DNA of 50,084 nt, taken from assembly GCA_022820365.1 (NCBI GenBank), contig JAJEFO010000116.1, positions 1 to 50,084 on the forward strand, given 5' to 3'. The position numbers and the translations under genes are program-made. The stretch comes from Silicimonas sp. GTDB lineage: Bacteria; Pseudomonadota; Alphaproteobacteria; Rhodobacterales; Rhodobacteraceae. The notes beneath the pieces were generated by a model. It saw nothing but the letters and a program-made list of their open reading frames with translations, searched no databases and had not been told where the DNA came from. This document shows, in pieces, positions 38,787 to 49,069 of this stretch (positions are counted from its first letter, which is position 1; each line of letters begins with the position of its first letter).

Positions 38787-40076
38787 ATGGTCGCGGAGAT
38801 GCAGGTATCAGCCGACGCTGCAAGCACGTCGAAGCTCAGGGGTTTTGACGACTTTGAAACGCGTCTGGGCGATATCCTGCGAGGCGAGAGAGCGACCAAG
38901 GGAAAGTCGCTGCTCGACGTCCAGAACGAGCTCAGGATCAAGGCGGAATACATTTCCGCGATAGAGTCGTCGGATCCGTCCGTGATTGACGTGCCGAGTT
39001 TCGTGGCGGGCTATGTTCGCTCATACGCAACTTATCTGGGCGTTGATCCGGACTGGGCGTTCGAGACCTTTTGCAAGGAAAGCGGGTTTTCCGTCGCGAC
39101 CGGCCAAAGTTCGCAGATGCGGCACAACCTGAAGCATTCCGCCAGGAAGGACGAGTTGAACCCGCTGGCCGGGCAGACGCCGCGTTTCAGGCATCCCGTT
39201 GCGAGCCGTTACTTTGGATACCTGGTGGACCGGGAATCGCCGATGTCGAGTTTCGAACCGAGGGCGTTGGGGTCAATTTTCCTGTTGCTCATGCTTCTGT
39301 CCGGAATCGGCTACGGTGGCTGGATCGTCTTGCAGGAAGTTCAGAAGGTGCGTCTCGCGCCGGTGGACCAGACACCGCAGGTCATTGTCGACCTTGATCC
39401 GGTCAATTCCGCGTTTCCTCTGGAAGAAGACGGAGGGGAGCAAGGCGACATTTTGGCCGCCGCCGTGTCGGGCAGGATTGACGGGTTGGCCCGGCCGGAA
39501 CTGGTGGATGCTCCCGCGATCGTTGCGCGGGACGGTCCGATCGCTGCAATTGATCCTGACAAGTTCGGGGCATTGGCTCCGGAAGCCGTCGAGCGGGACT
39601 TGCTCGATGTCGTGGCGCCGTACGGCCGCTCAACGATTGCAGGCATGGACGCCGAAGGCGATTTGGCGCGTGCCGACCCGATGACATTCTTTCCGCCGGT
39701 CTTGGCAGTCATCCCGCCGGTTCCGGAAATCGAGCCGAGTGCGCCCTCCGTGGAACTTCTGGCGGTGCGTCCGTGCTGGGTGCGCGTGCGCGGTCCGGAC
39801 GGAACGGTGATACTCGAGAAGATCCTTGATGCCGGCGAGAGGTTTGACGTGCCCCTCACGGACGTGCCGGCTCGTCTGCGTGCCGGCAATGCCGGCTCGC
39901 TCTACTTCGAGGTGAATGGCCAGCTGCACGGCCCGGCCGGCAACGGACAGACCGTGGTGCGTGACATCGTGCTGTCCCCCGACTCGCTTGCAGATAACTA
40001 TGGCGCAGCCGACGTCGCGTCGGATTCCGAATTGGCCCGCTATATCTCGGTGGCCGAGGCCGCGGGCGGCGAATGA
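38787..40076 (+). CDS. RodZ-like helix-turn-helix membrane protein
   Basis: 429 residues. N-terminal HTH_25 domain (ETRLGDILRGERATKGKSLLDVQNELRIKAEYISAIES, about 24-61), then YVRSYATYLGVDP, the usual continuation. One membrane helix lies at about 161-181 (IFLLLMLLSGIGYGGWIV), then a proline/acidic-rich periplasmic stretch and a C-terminal domain with LLAVRPCWVRVRGPDGTVILEK and AGNAGSLYFEVNG, as in the C-terminal domain of RodZ-like proteins (DUF4115). RodZ links MreB to the cell-wall elongation machinery. It stands upstream of ispG, a common alphaproteobacterial pair. No strong Shine-Dalgarno is visible. Confidence 0.85.
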   Translation: MVAEMQVSADAASTSKLRGFDDFETRLGDILRGERATKGKSLLDVQNELRIKAEYISAIESSDPSVIDVPSFVAGYVRSYATYLGVDPDWAFETFCKESGFSVATGQSSQMRHNLKHSARKDELNPLAGQTPRFRHPVASRYFGYLVDRESPMSSFEPRALGSIFLLLMLLSGIGYGGWIVLQEVQKVRLAPVDQTPQVIVDLDPVNSAFPLEEDGGEQGDILAAAVSGRIDGLARPELVDAPAIVARDGPIAAIDPDKFGALAPEAVERDLLDVVAPYGRSTIAGMDAEGDLARADPMTFFPPVLAVIPPVPEIEPSAPSVELLAVRPCWVRVRGPDGTVILEKILDAGERFDVPLTDVPARLRAGNAGSLYFEVNGQLHGPAGNGQTVVRDIVLSPDSLADNYGAADVASDSELARYISVAEAAGGE

Positions 40077-40134
40077 TGGCGCTCAAGCGTCTGCCTGCCC
40101 GTGAATGTGTCCGTGCAGTGGGAGTATGCCTGAC

Positions 40135-41244
40135 ATGTCGCTGAACAGCGTTCGACCGTGGCGCAACATCTATCGCAGGAAGTCACGGCAAATCCATGTG
40201 GGCCCGGTGCCGGTAGGAGGCGACGCTCCGATTACAGTTCAGACGATGACGAACACGGACACCAAGGATGTTTCCGCGACCGTTGCGCAAGTCCAGGCGG
40301 TTGCGGAAGCGGGGGCCGACATCGTGCGCGTTTCGGTTCCGGACGAGCCGAGTTCCCGGGCGCTGAAGGAGATTGTTGCGGAGAGCCCGGTCCCGATCGT
40401 GGCCGACATCCATTTCCACTACAAGCGCGCTATCGAGTCCGCGGAATCTGGCGCTGCGTGCCTTCGCATCAATCCGGGCAACATTGGTTCGGAGGATCGC
40501 GTTCGTGAAGTCATCCGCGCGGCCAAGGATCATGGATGCTCGATCCGGATCGGCGTGAACGCGGGCAGTCTCGAGAAGCACTTGCTCGAAAAATACGCCG
40601 AGCCCTGTCCCGAGGCGATGGTCGAAAGCGGGCTGAACCACATCAGAATTCTGGAAGACAACGACTTCCTCGAATTCAAGATCAGCTGCAAGGCATCTGA
40701 CGTATTTCTTGCGGCCGCGGCCTACCAGGAATTGGCCGAGGCCACGGATGCGCCGATCCATCTCGGAATCACCGAGGCGGGCGGCCGTGTCCCCGGCACA
40801 ATCAAGTCGGCGATCGGACTTGGGAACCTGCTCTGGATGGGCATCGGCGACACGATCCGGGTGTCGCTGAGCGCCGATCCCGTAGAGGAGGTGAAGGCCG
40901 GAAGCGAGATCCTGAAGTCGCTCGGACTAAGGCATCGAGGCGTCAACATCATCGCCTGTCCGTCCTGCGCGCGTCAGGGCTTTGACGTGATCAGTACCGT
41001 CGAAATTCTCGAGAAGAGGCTTGAGCACGTGAAGACGCCCATGAGCCTTTCGATCATCGGCTGCGTCGTGAACGGTCCCGGCGAGGCTCTGATGACGGAT
41101 GTCGGTTTCACGGGAGGTGGCGCCGGATCGGGAATGGTTTACCTGGCGGGAAAGCAGGCCCACAAGATGTCAAACGACGAAATGATTGACCATATCGTCA
41201 ATCAGGTCGAGAGGCGCGCAACCGAGATCGAAGCCGACTCGTAG
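40135..41244 (+). CDS. ispG: 4-hydroxy-3-methylbut-2-enyl-diphosphate synthase (flavodoxin/ferredoxin type)
   Basis: 369 residues. ATG 40135 is chosen since GGGAG is about 10 bases upstream; two earlier in-frame starts are poor. Motifs: [57 protein letters not shown], and the iron-sulfur cysteines in [12 protein letters not shown] and [10 protein letters not shown]. It converts methylerythritol cyclodiphosphate to HMBPP in the MEP isoprenoid pathway. The frame starts 58 bases after the rodZ-like gene, so the two may be cotranscribed. It is convergent with the DsbA-type gene. Confidence 0.97.
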   Translation: MSLNSVRPWRNIYRRKSRQIHVGPVPVGGDAPITVQTMTNTDTKDVSATVAQVQAVAEAGADIVRVSVPDEPSSRALKEIVAESPVPIVADIHFHYKRAIESAESGAACLRINPGNIGSEDRVREVIRAAKDHGCSIRIGVNAGSLEKHLLEKYAEPCPEAMVESGLNHIRILEDNDFLEFKISCKASDVFLAAAAYQELAEATDAPIHLGITEAGGRVPGTIKSAIGLGNLLWMGIGDTIRVSLSADPVEEVKAGSEILKSLGLRHRGVNIIACPSCARQGFDVISTVEILEKRLEHVKTPMSLSIIGCVVNGPGEALMTDVGFTGGGAGSGMVYLAGKQAHKMSNDEMIDHIVNQVERRATEIEADS

Positions 41245-41306
41245 GCAGCAGCCCTTGTGCGTCTTCGTTCCAGGCGAAGCGCCCGCCGCATTTTCGTCAG
41301 GCGCGC

Positions 41307-42059
41307 CTATCCCCGGCTCTCACGGATGTCCGCTACGATCTCGCGCATCTGCTCGAGTTCCAGGAAGCCGCGAAGGATGATGTCTCCAAGGATGAATCCG
41401 GGAGTTCCCTGAACATTCAGGGCTTTGGCCAGCGCATGGTTCTTGCCAATTGCCAGCGCGACCTCTTCGCTGCCCATCGCTTCAGTGATGGCATCATGGT
41501 CGAGTCCGAGTTCGCGGGAGGTTCGGACCAGGAAGCCCTCGGTGACCGTGCCGTCATGCAGCATGAGAATGTCGTGAACGCTTTTGTAGTCTGCGTCACC
41601 GGCAACGAGCTTGGCGGCAATTGCGTACTGCGCAGCCAAGGTCGACTGTTCGCCGAGAATGGGAAACTCCTTGACGATGTAGCGAATGTTGCCGTCGCTC
41701 GCGACCAGTTCTTCCACCGCCGGGTATGCGCGCTTGCAGAATCCGCAGCGGTAGTCCAGGAACTCGACCAGCGTGATGTCCCCGTTCGGGTCGCCGCCAA
41801 CATAGCTGATGCCGTCGTTGAAGATTTCTTCGCGGAGGCGGTCGATCAGTTCGCTGTCCCGGGCCACGGCCTCCCTTTCACGGCGTGCCTCGAGGACCGA
41901 GATGGCCTCCATCAGGACTTCCGGATTCTCTAGCAGGTAGTCGCGAATTTCGGACCGAAACGCCGCGCGTTCGCCCTCCGACATGGATTCGATGTCGAAC
42001 GCGGAGGCCATCGGGGCCGCAAGCGTCAGGAACAGTATGCCCAAGACCGTGGATCGCAT
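41307..42059 (-). CDS. DsbA family periplasmic thiol:disulfide protein
   Basis: 250 residues from ATG 42059; a TTG two codons earlier is possible. GGAG is about 8-10 bases upstream. Signal peptide MRSTVLGILFLTLAAPMASA, then a helical N-terminal domain as in ScsC/BdbD-like DsbA proteins, then the thioredoxin core with Cys-Gly-Phe-Cys at 105-108 (YRCGFCKR), and the cis-Pro loop QGTPGFILGD. It works in the periplasm in disulfide exchange or isomerisation. The isolated N-terminal domain suggests the DsbA/ScsC-like group. Confidence 0.92.
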   Translation of the reverse strand: MRSTVLGILFLTLAAPMASAFDIESMSEGERAAFRSEIRDYLLENPEVLMEAISVLEARREREAVARDSELIDRLREEIFNDGISYVGGDPNGDITLVEFLDYRCGFCKRAYPAVEELVASDGNIRYIVKEFPILGEQSTLAAQYAIAAKLVAGDADYKSVHDILMLHDGTVTEGFLVRTSRELGLDHDAITEAMGSEEVALAIGKNHALAKALNVQGTPGFILGDIILRGFLELEQMREIVADIRESRG

Positions 42060-42306
42060 TGCCAATCTCCAAGATTTGCTGACCGAGCATCCGCAGAATG
42101 CGGGTCGAACGCAAGGGCTTCACCATTTCGTGTAGGTCGAGGCCGCCCTGCCCAGTTGCAATGCCGAGATTGTTCTACAATCGGCAAAGTCAGACGTGTG
42201 CCATGTCGCGCAAGATTAGCATGAGAGAATCATGAAGGACTTTAGGGAAAAGTTGTCCGCAAGATGTTGGAACGCGGTCTTGAATGGAATTTGGAGACCT
42301 GAAGAG

Positions 42307-42620
42307 ATGAATCGCCTTGTCTGGATCGTCGCTGCGGCGCTGCCGTTCTGCCGTTCTCGGCTTCCGCCTTCGAAATCGGCGAAAGCGAGTATGTATTTTT
42401 GAGTGACCTGGCTAAACGTGGCTATGTGCCGTTCGCAGTCTCTTCCAAATTAGGCGCCAGTTTTGGGATGACGCATGGCGACGACCCCTATCTTTGCTTC
42501 AGTCTCGATCAACCCACGGCACAAGCCAAGCGCAGGGAAATTCTGATCGCGGAAGTTGCAGGGCAGGCGCCGGATCGCACAGTGCCGAATATTCCGATTG
42601 TTTGCGTGTTGACACAATAG
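42307..42620 (+). pseudogene. Small secreted-protein gene broken by an 8-bp tandem duplication
   Basis: ATG 42307 begins MNRLVWIVAAALPF, a good signal-peptide start. The frame then jumps because TGCCGTTC is present twice in tandem (42341-42348, 42349-42356). Deleting one copy restores MNRLVWIVAAALPFSASAFE, a perfect signal peptide with an A-x-A cleavage site, continuing in frame through IGESEYVFLSDLAKRGYVPFAV to the TAG at 42620, for a total of 101 residues. As read, the first frame stops near 42400 and only a fragment from about 42399 could be made. The product is not recognised; it would be an exported protein of roughly 82 mature residues with a single Cys in PYLCFSL and a second near the end. 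Confidence 0.75.
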
Positions 42621-43076
42621 ACTGGAGGATCGCGTCACGCACTTCTCCAGCATTGGGAAGCGCAATGGATCAGATGGAAGGGCTCGTCGTCTTGACAAAA
42701 AGGCTTGGCACAAGTGGCCGGAGCGCACCCGCGATCAAGGCGATCAGGTAGAGGATCCCATTCGCGAACAGTCTGCAATGCCAAAGTCAATTTCTGATCG
42801 AACGCCAACCGCTTCTCCTCTGGGCGGATGTCGATCGCAGTTGCCTGCCGCGGTGAAAAGGTCCAGTCGGGTCGATGTTCGCTTCTTGGTTCTGCGGCAG
42901 GTTCAGACGCCAGTCCGCACCGGTCGGATGAGATTTGTCTTGGGCAACGCTCGCAAAGGACTCTTGCGGCGTTGCGCCTCGAAGTTTCAGTGGCGAGAGC
43001 GCACTTCCTGCCGCATGCTTGATTGACGCGGTACGCCAACTTTGGCAGAGGACAGTTCATCACCAAGGACAGTTTG
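42621..43076. other. Intergenic region upstream of the aminotransferase
   Basis: About 455 bases. The long minus-strand ORF here runs on into the aminotransferase as an antisense shadow, and the plus-strand ORFs are arginine/serine-rich. AAGGA at 43065-43069 is the likely aminotransferase ribosome-binding site. No RNA gene was recognised. Confidence 0.35.
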
Positions 43077-44228
43077 ATGCGCCTTTCCCGTCGGTCCGAA
43101 ATAGACCCGTTCATTGTCATGGACGTCATGGATGCGGCCGCGCGCGCCGAGGCTGAAGGCCGGCACATCATACACATGGAAGTAGGGCAGCCCGGCACGC
43201 CCGCGCCGAAGAAAGCTCGGCAGGCGCTCGCGGATGCAATGGAGAAGAGCGCTCTTGGATACACGTTGGCGCTGGGCATCCCTGCGCTGAGAGAGAGGAT
43301 CGCCTCGCTCTACCGGTCTCGATACGGTGTCGACCTGTCGCCCGATCGGGTCATCGTCACGGCTGGATCGTCTGGCGCGTTTCTGCTCGCTTTCACCGCG
43401 CTTTTCGAGTCGGGCGACCGCGTGGCGCTCGGAGCTCCCGGATATCCCTCATACCGCCAGATCCTGCGAGCGCTCAGCCTGGTTCCGGCCGATATCGAAA
43501 CCCGTGCCGAGGATCGGTTCCAGCCCGTGCCGGATCTGCTGCCGGACGACATCAAGGGCCTGATCGTGGCGTCGCCCGCAAATCCGACGGGAACGATGCT
43601 GGATGGACCGGCGTTGACGGCACTGGTTGATGCGGCGGCCGAGCGAGACGCCCATTTCATCTCGGACGAGATCTATCACGGGCTCGAATACGCGCGTTCG
43701 GCGGTCACTGCACTCGAAGTCTCTGACGATGCCTATGTCATAAATTCCTTTTCCAAGTATTTTTCCATGACGGGATGGAGGGTCGGCTGGATGGTCGTCC
43801 CGGAGACACACGTGCGCACGATCGAACGACTAGCACAGAACATGTTCATCTGTGCGCCGCATGCAAGTCAGGTTGCTGCGCTTGCAGCGATGGACTGCAA
43901 TGACGAGCTAGAACGGAACGTGACAATCTACCGGGCCAACCGTGACCTGATGATCGAGGGCCTGGCAGCATGCGGATTTGACCGGATCGCTCCGCCGGAT
44001 GGCGCGTTCTACGTGTATGCCGATGTCGCACGCTTTGCCGATGACAGCAGAGAATTCGCGAGAGAGATACTCGACAAGGCGGGCGTCGCGGTAACGCCCG
44101 GCGTGGATTTCGACAAGGCGAGAGGCGTACGCACGATCAGGTTCTCTTACGCCCGCTCGACTCAAGACATCGAGGAGGGACTGGCGCGCCTCAATCGCTT
44201 CATGGAGGCCCGGCATGCCTGCGCGTAG
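43077..44228 (+). CDS. Pyridoxal-phosphate-dependent aminotransferase, class I/II
   Basis: 383 residues from ATG 43077 (MRLSRRSEIDPFIVMDVMDAA), preceded by AAGGA. Fold-type I motifs: IHMEVGQPGTPAPK, GYTLALGIPALRERIA, GSSGAFLLAFTALF, NPTGTMLDG, DEIYHGLEY, the PLP lysine in NSFSKYFSMTGWRVGW, and the Arg in RTIRFSYARST. It resembles aspartate/valine-pyruvate-type aminotransferases; substrate is not fixed by these motifs. It overlaps the open frame of the PBP1A gene at the 3' end, but the PBP1A protein probably starts later. Confidence 0.93.
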   Translation: MRLSRRSEIDPFIVMDVMDAAARAEAEGRHIIHMEVGQPGTPAPKKARQALADAMEKSALGYTLALGIPALRERIASLYRSRYGVDLSPDRVIVTAGSSGAFLLAFTALFESGDRVALGAPGYPSYRQILRALSLVPADIETRAEDRFQPVPDLLPDDIKGLIVASPANPTGTMLDGPALTALVDAAAERDAHFISDEIYHGLEYARSAVTALEVSDDAYVINSFSKYFSMTGWRVGWMVVPETHVRTIERLAQNMFICAPHASQVAALAAMDCNDELERNVTIYRANRDLMIEGLAACGFDRIAPPDGAFYVYADVARFADDSREFAREILDKAGVAVTPGVDFDKARGVRTIRFSYARSTQDIEEGLARLNRFMEARHACA

Positions 44229-44298
44229 GGTCGAACCGCCGCTGCAGCCCTCCTTGCGAGCAGGGGATGACGGGAGGGAGGGAGCCGGCTTGAAGGCA

Positions 44299-46932
44299 AT
44301 GCGGTCTCAGCCAGAGACATCCCGAACTGCCCGGAAATCCAGACCTGGCCCTTTCTTTTCGTCGATGAAGGTATCATATAAGTTGATCCAGGCAATGGCA
44401 GGAAGGGGCGTGATCCGGTTCATCCTCTTGTTTGCAGGCGCGGCGTTCAGCATGCTGACGCTTGGCCTGCTGGCGTTTTTGCTGCTGGTCTGGATGGTGT
44501 TCGCCGCCCACGAGGAGGGGTTGCCGGACGTTTCGTCGCTCGCGAACTATCAGCCGCCAACCCTGACCAGGATCTATTCGCCGGAAGGGCGGATCATCGA
44601 CGAGTATGCCCAGCAACGGCGCATCTACATACCCTTTGACGAGATTCCAGAACTTGTGAAGCAGGCCTTCATATCTGCCGAGGACAAGAACTTCTACGCG
44701 CATGCAGGGTTCGACGTTCGGGGGATCGCCGCTGCTCTCTACGAGGCCTTGCAGTCCAGAGGCCAGTCACTCAGGGGAGCCTCGACCATCCCGCAGCAGG
44801 TGGCCAAGATCATCTATTTCGGCAGCGAGCGTGCGATCGAGCGAAAGATCAAGGAATTGATCCAGGCAAACCGGATGGTTGCAACGATCGGTCGCGAAAA
44901 GATCCTGGAAATCTACCTCAACGAGATATTCCTCGGCCAAAATGCATACGGTGTGGCCGCCGCCGCCCAGACCTATTTCAACAAGACCATGACGGAACTG
45001 GAGCCTCAGGACGCTGCCTACCTGGCTGCACTGCCGAAGGCGCCGTCGACCTATCATCCGGTTCGCGAGACCGAGCGCGCGATAGCGCGGCGGAATTTCG
45101 TGCTCCGGGAGATGTGGCAGAACGGTCACTTGGATAGGGACGCCTATGACACCGCCGCGGCCGCTCCGTTGCTGACAGTCCAGTCGGGGGACAGGGAGTC
45201 TTTCGCTACAAGGTTGCCGTCGCGAGACTATTTCACCGAGGAGATCAGGCGGCAGCTCAGCCGGGACTTCGGTGATGACGGGTTCAAGTCGGCGGGTCTC
45301 ACGATCCGCGCAACGGTCGATCCCGCAATGCAGAAGAATGCAGCACGGGCGCTTCGGCAAGCCCTGGAAGAATATGATCGTGCGCGGGGCAAGTGGCGCG
45401 GGCCGGCCGCCTCGATTGCGACCGAGGCACTGGAAGCCGACTGGCGGGCGGCACTCGCGGAGATGCCAAAGCTTGCACGAGACGTGGAAGACTGGTCGCC
45501 TGCCGTGGTGCTCGGGATTGATGGCAATTCAGCCCGCATTGGCGTCGAGGAATGGGAAGGAGACGAATTCCTCCTGACGCCCGAAGACGTCGAGTGGGTC
45601 GGCAACGCAAAGAAAGCTGGTGACATCCTGAACGCCGGTGACGTGATCTATGTGCGGCGCGAAGGTGACACGTCTTCCGGTCCGGACTTCTCGCTGCGAC
45701 AGATTCCAGGCGTACAGGGAGCCTTCATGGCGATGGACGTGAACACCGGTCGGGTGCTCGCGATTCAGGGAGGATTTTCCTATCAGGAATCAAACTTCAA
45801 TCGCGCGACGCAGGGCCTTCGCCAGCCGGGATCCTCCTTCAAGCCATTCGTGTACGCAGCGGCTCTTGATTCCGGATTCACGCCTGCGACGATCATCATA
45901 GATGCTCCGATCGAGGTGGAGATGGCCGACGAAACCGTCTGGAGTCCCAAGAACGCGACAGACAAGTTCTATGGTCCGGCGCCCTTGAGAACCGCCATTG
46001 AGCAGTCCCGCAACTTGATGACGGTTCGCTTGGCCCAGGAGGTCGGAATGCCGGTGGTGGCGGGCTACGCGGAGCGATCCGGCGTCTACGACAGGATGGA
46101 GCCTTATCTGGCCAATGCCCTTGGAGCTCAGGAGACCACGCTCTATCGAATGGTCTCTGCCTATGCGATGTTTGCCAACGGGGGCGAAAGGGTGACCCCG
46201 ACTCTTGTCGACAGGGTTCAGGACCGCTGGGGCACGACGATCTATCGTCACGACCGCAGAAACTGCGTCGAATGCGGCTTGAGAAATCTTCCGGAGGATC
46301 GCGTGCCTGAAATCACGTCCAACCGGGAGCGCGCGTTCGATCCCATCACCGCGTACCAGCTGGCGTCCATGATGGAGGGCGTGGTCGAGCGCGGCACGGC
46401 TGCGGGTGCGGTCAGTTTGGACGTTCCGGTTGCGGGCAAGACGGGCACGACAAACGAAGCGCGCGACGTTTGGTTCATAGGATTCACGTCGAACATCGCG
46501 GCCGGCTGCTATATCGGGTACGACCAGCCGGAGCCGCTGGGACGCAGCGCGTCGGGCGGTCGGATGTGCGCGCCGGTCTTCCAGAAGTTCATGGAAGAGG
46601 CTGTGAAGAAATACGGCGGCGGCCGCTTTGTCGTGCCGCCGGGTGGAAAGTTCATAAACATCGACCGTCACAATGGCGCGCGCCTTCCTGACGACGCGGA
46701 TGGCGACAACGTGGTGGCCGAGTATTTCCGAGATGGCGAAGAACCGGTCTTTGGCGTTGCCTTTGACGGCGGATTTGCACTTGGCGCAAGCTTGCCGAAC
46801 CTGGATGACCTGGAAGAGACCGATGAGGTGCAGGATCCTGCATTCCTGGAGGCCGGGGGCGACGCGCCTCCGGCATCGGACTTGCCGAACCAGGCGACGG
46901 AAGGCGAAATCTCGGCAGGTGGGCTCTATTGA
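44299..46932 (+). CDS. mrcA: Penicillin-binding protein 1A
   Basis: 877 residues from ATG 44299; TTG 44290 next to GGAGGGAGGGAGCC, ATG 44365 or ATG 44395 are other possible starts. A membrane helix (FILLFAGAAFSMLTLGLLAFLLLVW) is followed by the transglycosylase domain with its Glu in ISAEDKNFYAHAGFD, and GASTIPQQVAK. An OB-like insert follows, then the transpeptidase domain with the SxxK motif in QPGSSFKPF (active Ser), the SxN motif in EQSRNLMTVRL, and KTGT in AGKTGTTNEARDVWF. It polymerises and cross-links peptidoglycan in the periplasm. The acidic C-terminal tail (DLEETDEVQD region) is longer than in E. coli. It is convergent with prfB. Confidence 0.96.
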   Translation: MRSQPETSRTARKSRPGPFFSSMKVSYKLIQAMAGRGVIRFILLFAGAAFSMLTLGLLAFLLLVWMVFAAHEEGLPDVSSLANYQPPTLTRIYSPEGRIIDEYAQQRRIYIPFDEIPELVKQAFISAEDKNFYAHAGFDVRGIAAALYEALQSRGQSLRGASTIPQQVAKIIYFGSERAIERKIKELIQANRMVATIGREKILEIYLNEIFLGQNAYGVAAAAQTYFNKTMTELEPQDAAYLAALPKAPSTYHPVRETERAIARRNFVLREMWQNGHLDRDAYDTAAAAPLLTVQSGDRESFATRLPSRDYFTEEIRRQLSRDFGDDGFKSAGLTIRATVDPAMQKNAARALRQALEEYDRARGKWRGPAASIATEALEADWRAALAEMPKLARDVEDWSPAVVLGIDGNSARIGVEEWEGDEFLLTPEDVEWVGNAKKAGDILNAGDVIYVRREGDTSSGPDFSLRQIPGVQGAFMAMDVNTGRVLAIQGGFSYQESNFNRATQGLRQPGSSFKPFVYAAALDSGFTPATIIIDAPIEVEMADETVWSPKNATDKFYGPAPLRTAIEQSRNLMTVRLAQEVGMPVVAGYAERSGVYDRMEPYLANALGAQETTLYRMVSAYAMFANGGERVTPTLVDRVQDRWGTTIYRHDRRNCVECGLRNLPEDRVPEITSNRERAFDPITAYQLASMMEGVVERGTAAGAVSLDVPVAGKTGTTNEARDVWFIGFTSNIAAGCYIGYDQPEPLGRSASGGRMCAPVFQKFMEEAVKKYGGGRFVVPPGGKFINIDRHNGARLPDDADGDNVVAEYFRDGEEPVFGVAFDGGFALGASLPNLDDLEETDEVQDPAFLEAGGDAPPASDLPNQATEGEISAGGLY

Positions 46933-47012
46933 GGGTGTTGGCAGGAGTCTGAGGCGTGCGCCTGCATTTCCCGCACAAGTGAAGGCAATCTCATTCAGGG
47001 CCGGAGTTTCCG

Positions 47013-48137
47013 CTAGCCTGCCCTTGCTTCGTTCCGCTTCTTTCCAGCAACGCCGAGCGCCAGCGTTTCGGCCATGAACGCATCAAGATCGCCGTCCAGA
47101 ACGCCTGCAGTGTCAGACGTCTCGTGCCCGGTGCGAAGGTCCTTCACCATCTGGTAGGGCTGCAGGACATAAGACCGGATCTGATTGCCCCAACCGGCAT
47201 CTCCCTTGCCTTCATGGGCTTCGGTGATCGCGGCGCTTCGCCTTTCCAGTTCCAGCTGGTATAGTCGTGACTTCAGGGTTTTCATGGCGATTTCGCGGTT
47301 CTGGTGCTGGGATTTCTCGGACGAGGTGACGACGATGCCGGTCGGGATATGTGTCATCCTGACGGCGGAGTCCGTGGTGTTCACGTGCTGCCCGCCAGCC
47401 CCGGAAGAACGATAGGTGTCGATGCGGACGTCCGATGGATTCACTTCGATCTCGATATTGTCGTCGACGACAGGATAGACCCAGACGGAGGAGAAGGACG
47501 TGTGCCGCCGCGCTGCGCTGTCGTAGGGAGAAATTCGAACCAGCCGGTGCACGCCGCTTTCGGTCTTCAGCCACCCGTATGCGTTCGGGCCCATGATCTT
47601 GAAGCAGACCGACTTGAGCCCTGCCTCTTCGCCTGGTTGCTGGGATTGGACTTGCACGTCATAGCCATGGGCTTCTGCCCAGCGTTCATACATGCGAGCC
47701 AGCATTTTCACCCAGTCGCAACTCTCCGTGCCGCCGGCACCCGCATTGATCTCGAGATAGGTGTCGTTGCCATCGGCTTCGCCGTCCAGAAGCGCCTCGA
47801 TTTCGGCCTGGCCGGCGCGTTCGGCGAGAGAGTTCAGCGCCGCCTTCACGTCCTCCAGGACTTCAGTGTCGTTTTCCTGCTCGCCGAGCCCGATCAGTTC
47901 GACGTTGTCCGAAAGTTCCTGGCGCATGGACGTGAGGCGCTCCATCGCGTCGACGAGCTTCTGCCGCTCGCGCATGAGTGCCTGCGCGCGTCCGGGATCG
48001 TCCCAGAGATTCGGGTCTTCGACCATCGCGTTGAATTCTTCCAGGCGATGTTCTGCCGTGTCCCAGTCCATGCGCTGGGCCAGCAGGTCGAGCGATTTCT
48101 CGATGGCCGCGACTGTGCTTTCCGCCTCGGCACGCAT
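47013..48137 (-). CDS. prfB: Peptide chain release factor 2
   Basis: 374 residues from ATG 48137 ([19 protein letters not shown]). The GGQ loop appears as [16 protein letters not shown]; the stop-codon-reading SPF-type motif is SPYDS; the N-terminal domain ends with [18 protein letters not shown]. The E. coli-type in-frame UGA and programmed frameshift near codon 25 are absent: the frame is continuous, as in many alphaproteobacteria. It releases peptides at UGA and UAA. It is divergent from the DUF2189 gene with about 100 bases between, and convergent with mrcA. Confidence 0.97.
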   Translation of the reverse strand: MRAEAESTVAAIEKSLDLLAQRMDWDTAEHRLEEFNAMVEDPNLWDDPGRAQALMRERQKLVDAMERLTSMRQELSDNVELIGLGEQENDTEVLEDVKAALNSLAERAGQAEIEALLDGEADGNDTYLEINAGAGGTESCDWVKMLARMYERWAEAHGYDVQVQSQQPGEEAGLKSVCFKIMGPNAYGWLKTESGVHRLVRISPYDSAARRHTSFSSVWVYPVVDDNIEIEVNPSDVRIDTYRSSGAGGQHVNTTDSAVRMTHIPTGIVVTSSEKSQHQNREIAMKTLKSRLYQLELERRSAAITEAHEGKGDAGWGNQIRSYVLQPYQMVKDLRTGHETSDTAGVLDGDLDAFMAETLALGVAGKKRNEARAG

Positions 48138-48238
48138 GACAATTCTCCATGGGCAGTCTTTGGCTGGCGGGTGATAGCAACGCCCGTTGCAGGCTTCAAG
48201 GCAGCCGCTTGCAGGTGCCAAGGAGACACGGCAAATTG

Positions 48239-49069
48239 ATGCCGCAAGAGCAAGACCAGAACTCCTTAAGGCGCGAGGCCATGAGTCAGGGTGTTCAGAG
48301 CGAGTCAGCTGCCAGCCCGGTTCCGGAAATTGCGGACGTCACGCTGGCCGAACTGTTCGTGTCGATCAAGGCAGGCATCCACGACTTCCGGAGAGCGCCT
48401 CTGTACGGCTTCCTGTTCGGTGGCGTCTATGTCGTTTCGGGGTGGCTGCTTGTCTGGATCGGCGCCGGCACCTTTTTCTGGACTCTCGCATTTGCGCTCG
48501 GTTTCCCGCTGGTTGCTCCCTTTGCCGCCGTCGGGCTCTATGAGACAAGTCGCCGGATCGAGGCAGAGGAGCCGCTGGAATGGGCCGGCATACTCACTGT
48601 TGTCTGGAGGGAGCGGGGGCGACAGTTACCTTGGGTCGGGGCAATTCTCGCATTCGTGTTCCTGTTCTGGAGCATTATTGCCCACATGAGTTTCGCGCTG
48701 TTTCTCGGTCGCGCGGCCATGACCAATGTCCTGACCTCGTGGGACGTTTACCTGACGCCAACCGGCTTCTCGATGCTGGTGTTCCAAGTTGTCATTGGTG
48801 GCGCAGTCGCATTCCTGACATTCGCGTTGACGGTCGTGTCGCTGCCATTGCTGGTGGACAAGGAGATCGACTTTGTGACCGCAATGCTGATCAGTGTCAG
48901 GACTGTCGTCAGGAACAAGCTGGTCATGCTCATTTGGGCCGCGATCGTTGCCGTTAGCTTGCTTGTCGCGATGCTGCCCCTGTTCTTGGGGCTACTCGTG
49001 GCGTTGCCCGTCCTCGGACATGCAACCTGGCACCTCTACAGACGCGCGCTTTACGTTTCGCTGAAGTGA
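48239..49069 (+). CDS. DUF2189 integral membrane protein
   Basis: 276 residues from ATG 48239, preceded by AAGGAGA at about 11 bases; ATG 48281 is an alternative. A soluble N-terminal segment (about 50 residues) is followed by five or six membrane helices, including [64 protein letters not shown], and a C-terminal pair ending [15 protein letters not shown]. This is the DUF2189 pattern, a predicted inner-membrane family of unknown function that I recall near cytochrome or respiratory genes in some alphaproteobacteria. It stands alone between prfB and an intergenic region; function cannot be stated. Confidence 0.85.
   Translation: MPQEQDQNSLRREAMSQGVQSESAASPVPEIADVTLAELFVSIKAGIHDFRRAPLYGFLFGGVYVVSGWLLVWIGAGTFFWTLAFALGFPLVAPFAAVGLYETSRRIEAEEPLEWAGILTVVWRERGRQLPWVGAILAFVFLFWSIIAHMSFALFLGRAAMTNVLTSWDVYLTPTGFSMLVFQVVIGGAVAFLTFALTVVSLPLLVDKEIDFVTAMLISVRTVVRNKLVMLIWAAIVAVSLLVAMLPLFLGLLVALPVLGHATWHLYRRALYVSLK

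Noticed and set aside
37433-38953. A 506-codon minus-strand ORF over hemA
   Set aside because: It is antisense to an intact 5-aminolevulinate synthase and spans the promoter of the next gene; no domain was recognised.
42635-43279. A 214-codon minus-strand ORF upstream of the aminotransferase
   Set aside because: Half of it is antisense to the aminotransferase; the rest is Arg/Ser-rich without recognisable motifs.
48050-48137. Programmed frameshift site in prfB
   Set aside because: The RF2 frame is continuous from the ATG through codon 30 and beyond; no in-frame UGA is present.
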